A DNA stretch of 5,482 nucleotides from Pseudomonadota bacterium (GCA_023439425.1 JAEXNZ010000411.1:1-5482); one strand, 5' to 3'; counted from the stretch's first letter, positions 1-5,466 are shown. A program made the numbers and translations. Notes: generated by a model from the sequence alone, not told the origin.

Positions 1-24
1 GCCATGTCTGGCCTCGCACAATGA
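1..24 (+). CDS. Possible 3' end of an upstream gene (last seven codons)
   Basis: Read from base 1, the window gives Ala-Met-Ser-Gly-Leu-Ala-Gln followed by TGA at 22-24. The TGA overlaps an ATG at 21-23 in an ATGA arrangement, the usual form of translational coupling inside an operon. In relatives eda commonly follows edd (6-phosphogluconate dehydratase), so this could be the edd C-terminus, but seven residues cannot identify it. It could equally be non-coding. Confidence 0.25.
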   Translation, partial: AMSGLAQ

Positions 25-38
25 CGGAATACTTCTTC

Positions 39-698
39 ATGACCATTGCCGCACATCAACAACGCGCTGAATCCCTGCTCCACGCCGCCGGCATTCTGCC
101 GGTGGTCACCGTGCACACCCTCGACCAGGCGCGCGCGGTCAGCGCGGCGCTGCTGGAAGGCGGCCTGCCGGCGATTGAACTGACGCTGCGCACGCCGGTG
201 GCGATGGAAGCACTGGCGATGCTGAAGCGCGAACTTCCGGATGTGGTGGTGGGTGCGGGCACGGTGCTGACGGTGGAACAGATGCAGCAGGCGATTGATG
301 CGGGCGCGGATTTCCTGGTGACGCCGGGTACGCCGGCGCACATGGCCGATGCGCTGGCGGCGGCCCCGCTGCCGGTGGTGCCGGGTGCGGCCTCGCCGAC
401 CGAACTGCTGGCGCTCTACGCGCGCGGCTTCCGGGTGTGCAAGTTGTTCCCGGCGTCGGCGGTGGGCGGGCTGGCGATGATCAAGGGACTGGCGGGTCCG
501 ATTCCGGACCTGAAGTTGTGCCCGACCGGCGGGATTACTGAAACGACGGCAGCCGAGTATCTGGAGCAGAAGAACGTGGTCTGCATCGGCGGCTCGTGGA
601 TGGTGCCGGGCGATTGGATCAAGAACGGCGAATGGGACAAAGTAAAAGCCAGCGCAGCCGCAGCGGCACAGATCGTCAGCCGCGTCCGCACACGTTAA
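39..698 (+). CDS. eda: 2-keto-3-deoxy-6-phosphogluconate (KDPG) aldolase
   Basis: This is a cytoplasmic class I aldolase that splits KDPG into pyruvate and glyceraldehyde 3-phosphate, the last step of the Entner-Doudoroff pathway. The family often also cleaves 4-hydroxy-2-oxoglutarate. Numbered from the ATG at 39 (219 aa), the catalytic Glu lies in IELTLRT at about residue 47. The Schiff-base Lys is in FRVCKLFPA at about residue 135. The phosphate/substrate loops are CPTGGI (about 161-166) and GGSWMVP (about 184-190). Length is close to the 213 aa of the E. coli enzyme. An in-frame ATG at 21 would add MTEYFF and overlap a possible upstream stop as ATGA. I prefer 39 because MTIAAHQQRAESLL matches the usual length of the N-terminal helix and relatives tend to start there. 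Neither start has a strong ribosome site; a GGA at 26-28 lies 10 bases before 39. The gene ends 7 bases from the stop of the convergent regulator gene. The enzyme assignment is very secure and the start is not. Confidence 0.96.
   Translation: MTIAAHQQRAESLLHAAGILPVVTVHTLDQARAVSAALLEGGLPAIELTLRTPVAMEALAMLKRELPDVVVGAGTVLTVEQMQQAIDAGADFLVTPGTPAHMADALAAAPLPVVPGAASPTELLALYARGFRVCKLFPASAVGGLAMIKGLAGPIPDLKLCPTGGITETTAAEYLEQKNVVCIGGSWMVPGDWIKNGEWDKVKASAAAAAQIVSRVRTR
639..667 (-). terminator. Weak candidate intrinsic terminator for the GacA-like gene
   Basis: On the - strand, bases 667 to 648 can fold into an imperfect G+C-rich stem (7 pairs, two single-base bulges, 4-base loop). It is followed by TTTT, AC and TTT (647 down to 639). 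It begins 38 bases after the stop codon of the - strand regulator, a plausible place for a terminator, but it lies inside the eda coding sequence. The bulges make the stem weak, and the sequence also encodes the alanine-rich tail of Eda, so the match may be accidental. Confidence 0.2.
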
Positions 699-705
699 GC
701 GTCGA

Positions 706-1353
706 TCACAACGTCTGCGCGGGATCCACCAATCCGTACTGGCTCGCCATGCGAGCCAGGGCGATGTTGTCCTGGATGCCCATCTTCTCGAACAGACGGG
801 CCTTGTGGGTGTTGACCGTTTTGGCGCTCAGGCTGAGGCGCTTGGCGATGTCTTCCTGGCGCAGGCCCTGGGTGAGCAGCAGGGCGACTTCCAGCTCGCG
901 CGGTGACAGGGTGTCGAACGGCGACTGGCTGCCTTCGACGTTGGCGAGGGCGATGTTCTGGGCGATGCTGCTGCCGAGGTAACGGCGGCCCAATGCGGCG
1001 TCGCGCACGGCGCGCAGCAGCTCCTGGGCATCGCAGGCCTTGCCGATGTAACCGGAGGCACCGGCTTCAAGAAGGCGCTTGGGCATGGGGCCGTCTTCGA
1101 GTACGGAGACGATGACGACGCGGGTGCCGTGGTCGCCGCGGATCACCCGTTCGGTGACCTCCATGCCACTGACGCCGGGCAGGTGCAGGTCGCACAGCAC
1201 CACGTCGGGGCGCAGCTGACGGATGTCCGGCAGTGCATCTTCACCAGACTCGGCTTCGCCGACCACTTCGATGTCGGTCTCATTGGACAGAATCATCTTC
1301 ATGCCGGTTCGCACCAGCGCGTGATCGTCCACCAGATACACTCGAATCGTCAT
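706..1353 (-). CDS. gacA: GacA/UvrY-type response regulator (NarL/FixJ class, LuxR-type HTH)
   Basis: This 215-aa two-component regulator has a receiver domain (about 1-120) and a LuxR-type DNA-binding domain (about 146-210). Receiver residues are the acidic pair D9-D10, phospho-acceptor D55 in VVLCDLHLPG, switch residue S83 and K105 in GYIGK. The output domain runs LSPRELEVALLLTQG, then EDIAKRL, then LSAKTVNTHKARLFEKMGI, the canonical four-helix LuxR fold. The phrase SSIAQNIALANVEGSQSPF before the HTH closely resembles the GacA/UvrY linker, which argues against other NarL-class proteins. In that family the regulator, phosphorylated by a GacS/BarA hybrid kinase, activates small RNAs that sequester CsrA/RsmA and so controls secretion, biofilm and virulence traits. 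The start is firm: an in-frame TAG sits directly upstream (1354-1356) and AAGGG (1361-1365) lies 7 bases before the ATG. No partner kinase is adjacent, and uvrC, which follows gacA/uvrY in many gammaproteobacteria, is absent. Receiver and HTH are certain; GacA orthology is likely. Confidence 0.9.
   Translation of the reverse strand: MTIRVYLVDDHALVRTGMKMILSNETDIEVVGEAESGEDALPDIRQLRPDVVLCDLHLPGVSGMEVTERVIRGDHGTRVVIVSVLEDGPMPKRLLEAGASGYIGKACDAQELLRAVRDAALGRRYLGSSIAQNIALANVEGSQSPFDTLSPRELEVALLLTQGLRQEDIAKRLSLSAKTVNTHKARLFEKMGIQDNIALARMASQYGLVDPAQTL
739..759. terminator. Perfect 9-bp hairpin just past the eda stop; possible mRNA 3'-end structure
   Basis: Arms CTGGCTCGC (739-747) and GCGAGCCAG (751-759) are exact reverse complements around a CAT loop. 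The structure starts 41 bases after the eda stop codon and lies within the 3' coding end of the convergent regulator (its Leu-Ala-Arg-Met-Ala-Ser-Gln stretch). No T-run follows on either strand, so it is not a standard Rho-independent terminator. It could protect the eda mRNA 3' end or stall convergent polymerases, or it may be a by-product of codon choice. Confidence 0.3.
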
Positions 1354-1550
1354 CTACGCACCCTTGTTCATCTACTGCGTTCGGGGCAAGCCTAGCCGCG
1401 CGATATTGCGATAACAAGGAAACAGGCTCCCCGCCCGTACCCGCCAGAGCTCACCACACATCCCCTTGCAACGTCTGCGCCACTAAGCCTTGCGGCGTTC
1501 GCGCGACGCTTGAACCAGGGCCATCACAGCCTGTGAAATCGGCCCCTCGA
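1354..1550. other. 197-base intergenic gap between the GacA-like gene and the phosphatase gene
   Basis: The gap holds the leader and probable promoter of the GacA-like gene on its left side. On its right side is the 3' flank of the ispG-phosphatase operon, which also reads leftward. I see no convincing protein-coding sequence and no hairpin with a T-run that would end the upstream operon, so read-through from ispG into the regulator is possible. Small symmetric elements occur at 1399-1410 (CGCGATATTGCG), 1499-1506 (TCGCGCGA) and 1524-1536 (TCACAGCCTGTGA). Confidence 0.5.
1389..1417 (-). promoter_or_regulatory. Candidate sigma-70 promoter of the GacA-like gene
   Basis: On the - strand TTGTTA (1417-1412, 4 of 6 to the -35 consensus) is separated by exactly 17 bases from TAGGCT (1394-1389, 3 of 6 to the -10 consensus). 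This would start RNA near 1382 and leave a leader of about 30 bases containing the AAGGG ribosome site. The spacer carries the near-palindrome CGCGATATTGCG (1399-1410), where a regulator could interfere. Promoters of G+C-rich bacteria are degenerate, so this is tentative. Confidence 0.3.
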
Positions 1551-2294
1551 TCATGCCGTTTCCGGCCCACCCGCTCCCCGGGTGGAACCTGTGCGCCGAC
1601 GCCAGGGATGGCGGCGGCGGAACATCACCAGAAAGCACCCTACCACCCAAACCAGCGCGGCACACCATCCGCCGAGGATGTCAGAGGGGTAATGCACGCC
1701 CAGATACACCCGCGACAGGCTGACCAGACCGGCGAAGGTCACCCCGGCCACCAGTACCGGCCCGCGCCAGCGGGTGTTCCACGCCAGCAGGATGACGACG
1801 GCGGCCAGGGTGGCCGAGCCCATTGCGTGGCCACTGGGGAAGCTGTAGGTGCTTTCCGGGGCGATCGATTCCCACAGACTGGGGCGATCACGCTGGAAGA
1901 ACTGCTTGCTGCCCAGGTTGAGCAGGGCCGAGCCGATGAAACTGATGGCGGCGAAGGCCGCCTCGCGCCAGCGGCGGAAGCCGAGCAGCGCCAGCACGAT
2001 GAGGATATCGCCGGGAATCACGCCCCACTGGTAGCCGATCTTCGAAATGAATACGAAGAAGCTGTCCAGCCACGGGGTGGAGACCGCGTGCATCTTCCAC
2101 AGCAACGGCGCATCGAAGTGGAACTCTTCGAATTCATGCACTTCATCGGCCAGTTCCACGAACGCCGCCAGCGGCAGCAGCACACCGACGAACAGCAGCA
2201 CGAAGCGCCACGCGTTGTGGGCCAGCCAGTGGCGCACACCGGACGCCGCTTCCGGCATGCCCAGAACGGGCGGCTTATCCTGCGCTTCGGACAT
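1551..2294 (-). CDS. PAP2-family integral membrane phosphatase
   Basis: This 247-aa inner-membrane phosphatase belongs to the PAP2 (type 2 phosphatidic acid phosphatase) superfamily. All three catalytic motifs are present: C1 KQFFQRDRP (K130, R137, P138), C2 PSGH (153-156, with H156 as general acid), and C3 SRVYLGVHYPSD (R195, nucleophile H201, D205). Hydrophobic segments lie at about 29-50, 76-106 (probably two), 112-128, 158-172, 178-193 and 206-226. A basic, glycine-rich tail follows (RRRHPWRRR). Known members remove phosphate from undecaprenyl pyrophosphate, phosphatidylglycerol phosphate, phosphatidic acid or lipid A; the sequence does not say which. The start codon lies inside the end of ispG (20-base overlap, different frame), so translation is probably coupled. 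A later in-frame ATG at 2258 (residue 13) has no visible ribosome site. Following ispG, an isoprenoid-carrier phosphatase role is attractive but inferred. Confidence 0.93.
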   Translation of the reverse strand: MSEAQDKPPVLGMPEAASGVRHWLAHNAWRFVLLFVGVLLPLAAFVELADEVHEFEEFHFDAPLLWKMHAVSTPWLDSFFVFISKIGYQWGVIPGDILIVLALLGFRRWREAAFAAISFIGSALLNLGSKQFFQRDRPSLWESIAPESTYSFPSGHAMGSATLAAVVILLAWNTRWRGPVLVAGVTFAGLVSLSRVYLGVHYPSDILGGWCAALVWVVGCFLVMFRRRHPWRRRTGSTRGAGGPETA

Positions 2295-3540
2295 ACTTTC
2301 GTTCGACGTATTCGTCGATCAGGGTCACGAAGTCCTGGGCGATGTTCTCGCCGCGAAGTGTGACCGACTTCTCACCATCAACGAAGACCGGTGCAGACGG
2401 CGCTTCGCCGGTGCCGGGCAGCGAGATGCCGATGTTGGCGTGCCGTGACTCACCGGGGCCATTCACCACGCAGCCCATCACCGCCAGGGTCATGTTTTCC
2501 GCGCCCGGGTGATGCACCTTCCACAGCGGCATCTTTTCGCGCACGTGGTTCTGTACCACTTTCGCCAGCTCCTGGAAGAACTCGGAGGTGGTACGACCGC
2601 AGCCGGGGCATGCGGTGACCAGCGGGGTGAAAGCGCGCTGCCCGGTGGTCTGCAGCAGTTCCTGCGCGACGATCACTTCCTGGGTGCGCGACTGCCCGGG
2701 TTCGGGGGTCAGCGAGATGCGGATGGTGTCACCGATGCCTTCCTGCAACAGCACCGCCAGCGCCGCCGACGAAGCGACAATGCCCTTGCTGCCGATGCCG
2801 GCTTCGGTCAGGCCCAGGTGCAGGGCGAAATCCGAACGCTGGGCCAGGTCGCGGTACACCGCGATCAGTTCCTGCACACCACTGACCTTGGCCGACAGCA
2901 CAATGCGGTCGCGCGGCAGGCCAAGGTCAACGGCGGTGTGTGCCGAATCCAGTGCGGAACGGATCAGCGCTTCGCGCAGCACACGGCCGGCGTCCCAGGG
3001 CTTTTCGCGTTCGTTGTTCTCGTCCATCAGGCGCGCGGCCAGCGACTGGTCCAGCGAACCCCAGTTCGCCCCGATCCGCACCGGCTTGTTGTAGCGGATG
3101 GCGAACTCGATCAGCTGCGCGAACTGGGTGTCCTTCTTCTTGCCGAAGCCGACGTTGCCCGGGTTGATGCGGTACTTGGCCAGGGCTTCGGCGCAGGCCG
3201 GTTCCTGGGTCAGCAGCTGGTGGCCGTTGTAATGGAAGTCGCCGATCAGCGGCACGTCGATGCCCATCATCTGCAGCTTTTCCACGATGCGCGGAATGGC
3301 GGCAGCCGATTCGGGATTGTTGACGGTCAGCCGCACCATTTCCGAACCGGCCCGCCACAACTCGGCGACCTGCTTCACGCTGGAGGCGACGTCGGCGGTG
3401 TCGGTGTTGGTCATCGACTGCACCACCACCGGGCGTCCCCCGCCCACGACGACCCCGCCGATGGACACGGCCTGGGTCTGGCGGCGGGACCAGACGGTGG
3501 AATCAGAGGGTTCGGTCGGTTTGGAGACGGCGTCGTGCAT
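2275..3540 (-). CDS. ispG: 4-hydroxy-3-methylbut-2-en-1-yl diphosphate synthase (GcpE/IspG)
   Basis: This 421-aa cytoplasmic iron-sulfur enzyme of the MEP isoprenoid pathway reductively converts 2-C-methyl-D-erythritol 2,4-cyclodiphosphate to HMBPP using flavodoxin or ferredoxin electrons. The N-terminal TIM-barrel part shows VVVQSMTNTDTAD (38-50), GDFHYNGH (100-107), KYRINPGNVG (122-131) and RIGANWGSLD (155-164). The C-terminal part supplies the [4Fe-4S] ligands: C311 and C314 in ACPGCGR, C357 in MGCVVNGPGE, and probably E364. C314 to C357 spans 43 residues, against 32 in E. coli, which matches a slightly longer IspG class. The - strand frame stays open upstream to 3948, but those 136 codons look like noise and run antisense to the kinase gene. 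MHDAVSKPTEPSDS at 3540 fits the family start. No clear Shine-Dalgarno precedes it; TAAAAT ends only 5 bases before the ATG. It is the first gene of an operon with the overlapping phosphatase gene. Confidence 0.97.
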   Translation of the reverse strand: MHDAVSKPTEPSDSTVWSRRQTQAVSIGGVVVGGGRPVVVQSMTNTDTADVASSVKQVAELWRAGSEMVRLTVNNPESAAAIPRIVEKLQMMGIDVPLIGDFHYNGHQLLTQEPACAEALAKYRINPGNVGFGKKKDTQFAQLIEFAIRYNKPVRIGANWGSLDQSLAARLMDENNEREKPWDAGRVLREALIRSALDSAHTAVDLGLPRDRIVLSAKVSGVQELIAVYRDLAQRSDFALHLGLTEAGIGSKGIVASSAALAVLLQEGIGDTIRISLTPEPGQSRTQEVIVAQELLQTTGQRAFTPLVTACPGCGRTTSEFFQELAKVVQNHVREKMPLWKVHHPGAENMTLAVMGCVVNGPGESRHANIGISLPGTGEAPSAPVFVDGEKSVTLRGENIAQDFVTLIDEYVERKYVRSAG

Positions 3541-3545
3541 GCCCC

Positions 3546-3551
3546 ATTTTA
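3546..3551 (-). promoter_or_regulatory. Candidate -10 element of ispG, placed for a leaderless mRNA
   Basis: TAAAAT on the - strand matches the TATAAT consensus at 5 of 6 bases and ends 5 bases before the ispG ATG. A start site at the usual distance would fall on or next to the A of the start codon, giving a leaderless transcript. This fits the lack of a ribosome site. No good -35 hexamer is seen at 16-18 bases. A promoter further upstream that uses this sequence as leader is the alternative. Confidence 0.35.
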
Positions 3552-3612
3552 CGCTCTGCCACGGCGCAATGGCGCACCCCCATTCATGCGTCGGCGGGCA
3601 TCCGGGCGCGAT

Positions 3613-3627
3613 GCGGCCGATTGTCGC
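3613..3627. promoter_or_regulatory. Candidate RegA/PrrA-type operator, GCGGC-N5-GTCGC
   Basis: The sequence GCGGC CGATT GTCGC fits the half-site rule GCGNC...GNCGC described for RegA/PrrA/RegR regulators. Its 5-base spacing equals that of the rhizobial RegR box, but the centre does not match the rest of that box. It lies in the 124-base divergent region, 37 bases before the kinase start and 72 before the ispG start. If the kinase promoter uses TACGAT at 3651-3656, the box is centred near -43, a typical activator position. Such G+C-rich half-sites arise often by chance in this base composition, so this is a candidate only. Confidence 0.35.
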
Positions 3628-3650
3628 AGGCGGTGCGGCGCGCCAGCGCA

Positions 3651-3656
3651 TACGAT
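3651..3656 (+). promoter_or_regulatory. Candidate -10 element of the RegB-like operon
   Basis: TACGAT matches the -10 consensus at 4 of 6 bases and ends 8 bases before the kinase ATG, so transcription would begin at most a base or two before the start codon. No -35 hexamer sits at 17 bases. TTGTCG at 3621-3626 is 24 bases away, too far, and overlaps the candidate operator. This arrangement would suit an activator-dependent promoter. Confidence 0.22.
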
Positions 3657-3664
3657 GGACACCC

Positions 3665-4894
3665 ATGACCGGTACCGACGCCCCTTTCCTACGCACCCTG
3701 TGCAGCCTGCGCTGGCTGGCCGTGGCCGGCCAGGCCGCCACCATTCTGGTCGCGACCTGGGTGCTGGGGCTGGAACTTCCGCAGAAGCCGCTGTGGGCGG
3801 GCGTAGTCGCGCTGGCGCTGTTCAACGTGTACGCCCAGTTGCGGGTCCGCGACGAGGACAACACGGCACCGGTGACCGCGTTCTGCCACATTCTGGTGGA
3901 TGTGACCGTGCTGACCTGGATGGTGGGCTGGAGCGGCGGCGTGGCCAACCCGTTCGGCTCGCTGTTCCTGATCCTGATCGCGCTGGCGGCGCTGGCCCTG
4001 CCCGCCCGCTGGACCCTGGCGGTGGCGGCGACCTGCCTGATCGGCTACGCGGTCAGCGGCGTGTTCGGACTGCCCTTGCCGGACGGCTACTTCAACGCGA
4101 TGGACCTGCACCAGTGGGGCGTGGTGGCCAACTTCCTGCTGTCGGCCGCCGTGGTGCTGGCCTTCTCCACCCGCCTGGCGATCGCGCTGCGTCGGCGCGA
4201 ACACGAACTGTCGCTGTTGCGCGAGCGCTTCGTGCGCAACGAGGGCATCGTGGCGCTGGCCACCCATGCGGCTTCAGTCGCGCATGAACTGACCACGCCG
4301 CTGGCGACCATGACCCTGCTGGCTGACGACATCGCCGAGCAGAGCGACAACGCCGAAGTCCGCGAGGACGTGGACACCCTGCGCGAGCTGCTGGTGCAAT
4401 GTCGCGAGCGGGTGCTGGCGCTTGCCCGCCCCGCCGCCGGGCAGCACCCGGGCCGTGACACCGTGACCCTGCCACAGGTGCTCGAGCAGTGGCGACTGGT
4501 GCGCCCGACCATCACCCTGGTCCGCAACGATGATGCGCCGCTGCAACTGCCGCTGGACCCGGGCATCGGCCACCTGCTGATGGTGCTGCTGAACAACGCC
4601 GCCGACGCCGGCGAGCAGGCGCAGCGGCCGCAGGTGGACCTTAGCCTGCGCATCGAAGGCGACGATCTGATTGGTGAGGTGCGCGACTACGGGCGCGGCT
4701 TCGACGCGCGCCAGGCGGTGTTGCCCGGCACCTTGTTCAACAGCGGTAAAACCCAGGGCATGGGCGTGGGCCTGGCCCTTTCCCATGCCACCATCGAGCG
4801 CCTGGACGGCGAGCTGTGGATGCGACCGGCCAATGGTGCCGGCACCCGCGTCGGCTTCCGCCTGCCCCTGGCCGCCCAGGAGACTTCAGCATGA
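3665..4894 (+). CDS. regB: RegB/PrrB-type redox-sensing membrane histidine kinase
   Basis: This 409-aa sensor kinase has a six-helix membrane domain (segments near 14-35, 43-59, 73-89, 97-112, 116-136, 151-175) and a cytoplasmic kinase. The loop before helix 4 holds GGVANPF (91-97), matching the GGxxNPF quinone-binding heptad of RegB, PrrB, ActS, RoxS and RegS. The dimerisation/phospho-acceptor helix contains AHELTTPLAT with H207. C246 in VQCRERVLAL lies 39 residues later, close to the 40-residue spacing to the redox-active cysteine of Rhodobacter RegB. ATP-binding boxes are N (LLNNAADAG, 308-316), G1 (DYGRGF, 341-346) and G2 (GMGVGLALS, 365-373). The family senses the ubiquinone pool or thiol state and phosphorylates RegA. 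The frame is open back to 3260 but runs antisense to ispG; the ATG at 3665 fits the family and has only a weak GGA (3657-3659) ahead. The stop overlaps the regulator start as ATGA, so the pair is co-translated. Family is secure; the signal sensed here is inferred. Confidence 0.92.
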   Translation: MTGTDAPFLRTLCSLRWLAVAGQAATILVATWVLGLELPQKPLWAGVVALALFNVYAQLRVRDEDNTAPVTAFCHILVDVTVLTWMVGWSGGVANPFGSLFLILIALAALALPARWTLAVAATCLIGYAVSGVFGLPLPDGYFNAMDLHQWGVVANFLLSAAVVLAFSTRLAIALRRREHELSLLRERFVRNEGIVALATHAASVAHELTTPLATMTLLADDIAEQSDNAEVREDVDTLRELLVQCRERVLALARPAAGQHPGRDTVTLPQVLEQWRLVRPTITLVRNDDAPLQLPLDPGIGHLLMVLLNNAADAGEQAQRPQVDLSLRIEGDDLIGEVRDYGRGFDARQAVLPGTLFNSGKTQGMGVGLALSHATIERLDGELWMRPANGAGTRVGFRLPLAAQETSA

Positions 4895-5466
4895 TCACCC
4901 CTCCCCCCTCTGCCACCCACGGCCTGCTGGTCGACGACGATGACCTGTACCTGCGGACGCTGCAGCGCAGCCTCGCCCGCAAAGGGCTGGAAACCATGAT
5001 CGCCAGCGACATCGCCTCGGCACTGGTGCTGGCCCGCCAGCAGCCGCCGGCGTTCGCGCTGATCGACCTGAAGCTGGGCTCGGAATCCGGGCTGGCATTG
5101 ATCCAGCCGCTGCGCGCACTGCGCGAGGACATGCGCATTCTGCTGGTGACCGGCTACGCCAGCATTGCCACCGCGGTAGAAGCGATCAAGCTGGGCGCGG
5201 ACGACTACCTGCCCAAGCCGGCAACGGTGCCGATGATCCTGCGCGCACTGGGCGAGGAAGACGACGGCCCGGCCGATGACGGCGAGATGGAACCGCCGGA
5301 TGCGATGACCCCGATCAGCCGCCTGCAGTGGGAACACATCCAGCAGGCGATGCATGAAACCGGCGGCAATGTGTCGGCCGCCGCGCGGTTGCTGGGCATG
5401 CACCGGCGTTCGTTGCAGCGCAAGCTGGCCAAGCGACCGAGCCCGGAGCGCGACCCGTCGCGCTGA
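4891..5466 (+). CDS. regA: RegA/PrrA-type response regulator (receiver plus Fis-type HTH)
   Basis: This 191-aa partner of the upstream kinase has a receiver (about 10-120) with an acidic cluster at D15-D18, phospho-acceptor D59 in FALIDLKLG, switch T87 in LLVTGYAS and K109 in YLPKPA. An acidic, proline-containing linker (about 121-141) follows. It leads to a Fis-type helix-turn-helix in ISRLQWEHIQQAM (142-154) and GGNVSAAARLLGMHRRSLQRKLAKR (about 158-182, quoted in two parts as GGNVSAAARLLGM and HRRSLQRKLAKR). The WEHIQ and MHRRSLQRKLAKR phrases are characteristic of RegA/PrrA/ActR/RegR. There is no AAA+ domain, so it does not act with sigma-54. The family activates or represses respiratory, redox and carbon genes. 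The start at 4891 is supported by AGGAG (4878-4882), 8 bases ahead, and by the ATGA overlap with the kinase stop; an ORF extension upstream to 4816 only shadows the kinase gene. Compared with Rhodobacter RegA the linker has fewer prolines. Confidence 0.93.
   Translation: MITPPPSATHGLLVDDDDLYLRTLQRSLARKGLETMIASDIASALVLARQQPPAFALIDLKLGSESGLALIQPLRALREDMRILLVTGYASIATAVEAIKLGADDYLPKPATVPMILRALGEEDDGPADDGEMEPPDAMTPISRLQWEHIQQAMHETGGNVSAAARLLGMHRRSLQRKLAKRPSPERDPSR

Noticed and set aside
709..1480. 12-base direct repeat CAACGTCTGCGC at 709-720 and 1469-1480, flanking the GacA-like gene
   Set aside because: Exact 12-base repeats are expected by chance a few times in a G+C-rich window of this size. 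There is no target duplication, terminal inverted repeat or mobility gene.
1483..1668. 61-codon - strand frame reaching into the intergenic gap
   Set aside because: Most of it overlaps the phosphatase C-terminus in another frame. The unique part has no ribosome site or recognisable feature.
1233..2363. 376-codon open frame on the + strand
   Set aside because: It is antisense to the PAP2 phosphatase and the regulator start, has Gln/His/Arg-rich composition typical of shadow frames, and shows no motif.
3260..3664. 135-codon upstream extension of the kinase on the + strand
   Set aside because: It is antisense to the highly conserved N-terminal half of ispG. The kinase membrane domain begins normally after the ATG at 3665.
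3541..3948. 136-codon upstream extension of ispG on the - strand
   Set aside because: The frame is open but lacks family similarity, is low in conserved motifs and runs antisense to the kinase gene. IspG length and start fit the ATG at 3540.
2509..4287. 592-codon open frame on the + strand
   Set aside because: It crosses from antisense ispG into a wrong frame of the kinase. Long spurious frames are expected at this G+C content, and no domain is recognisable.
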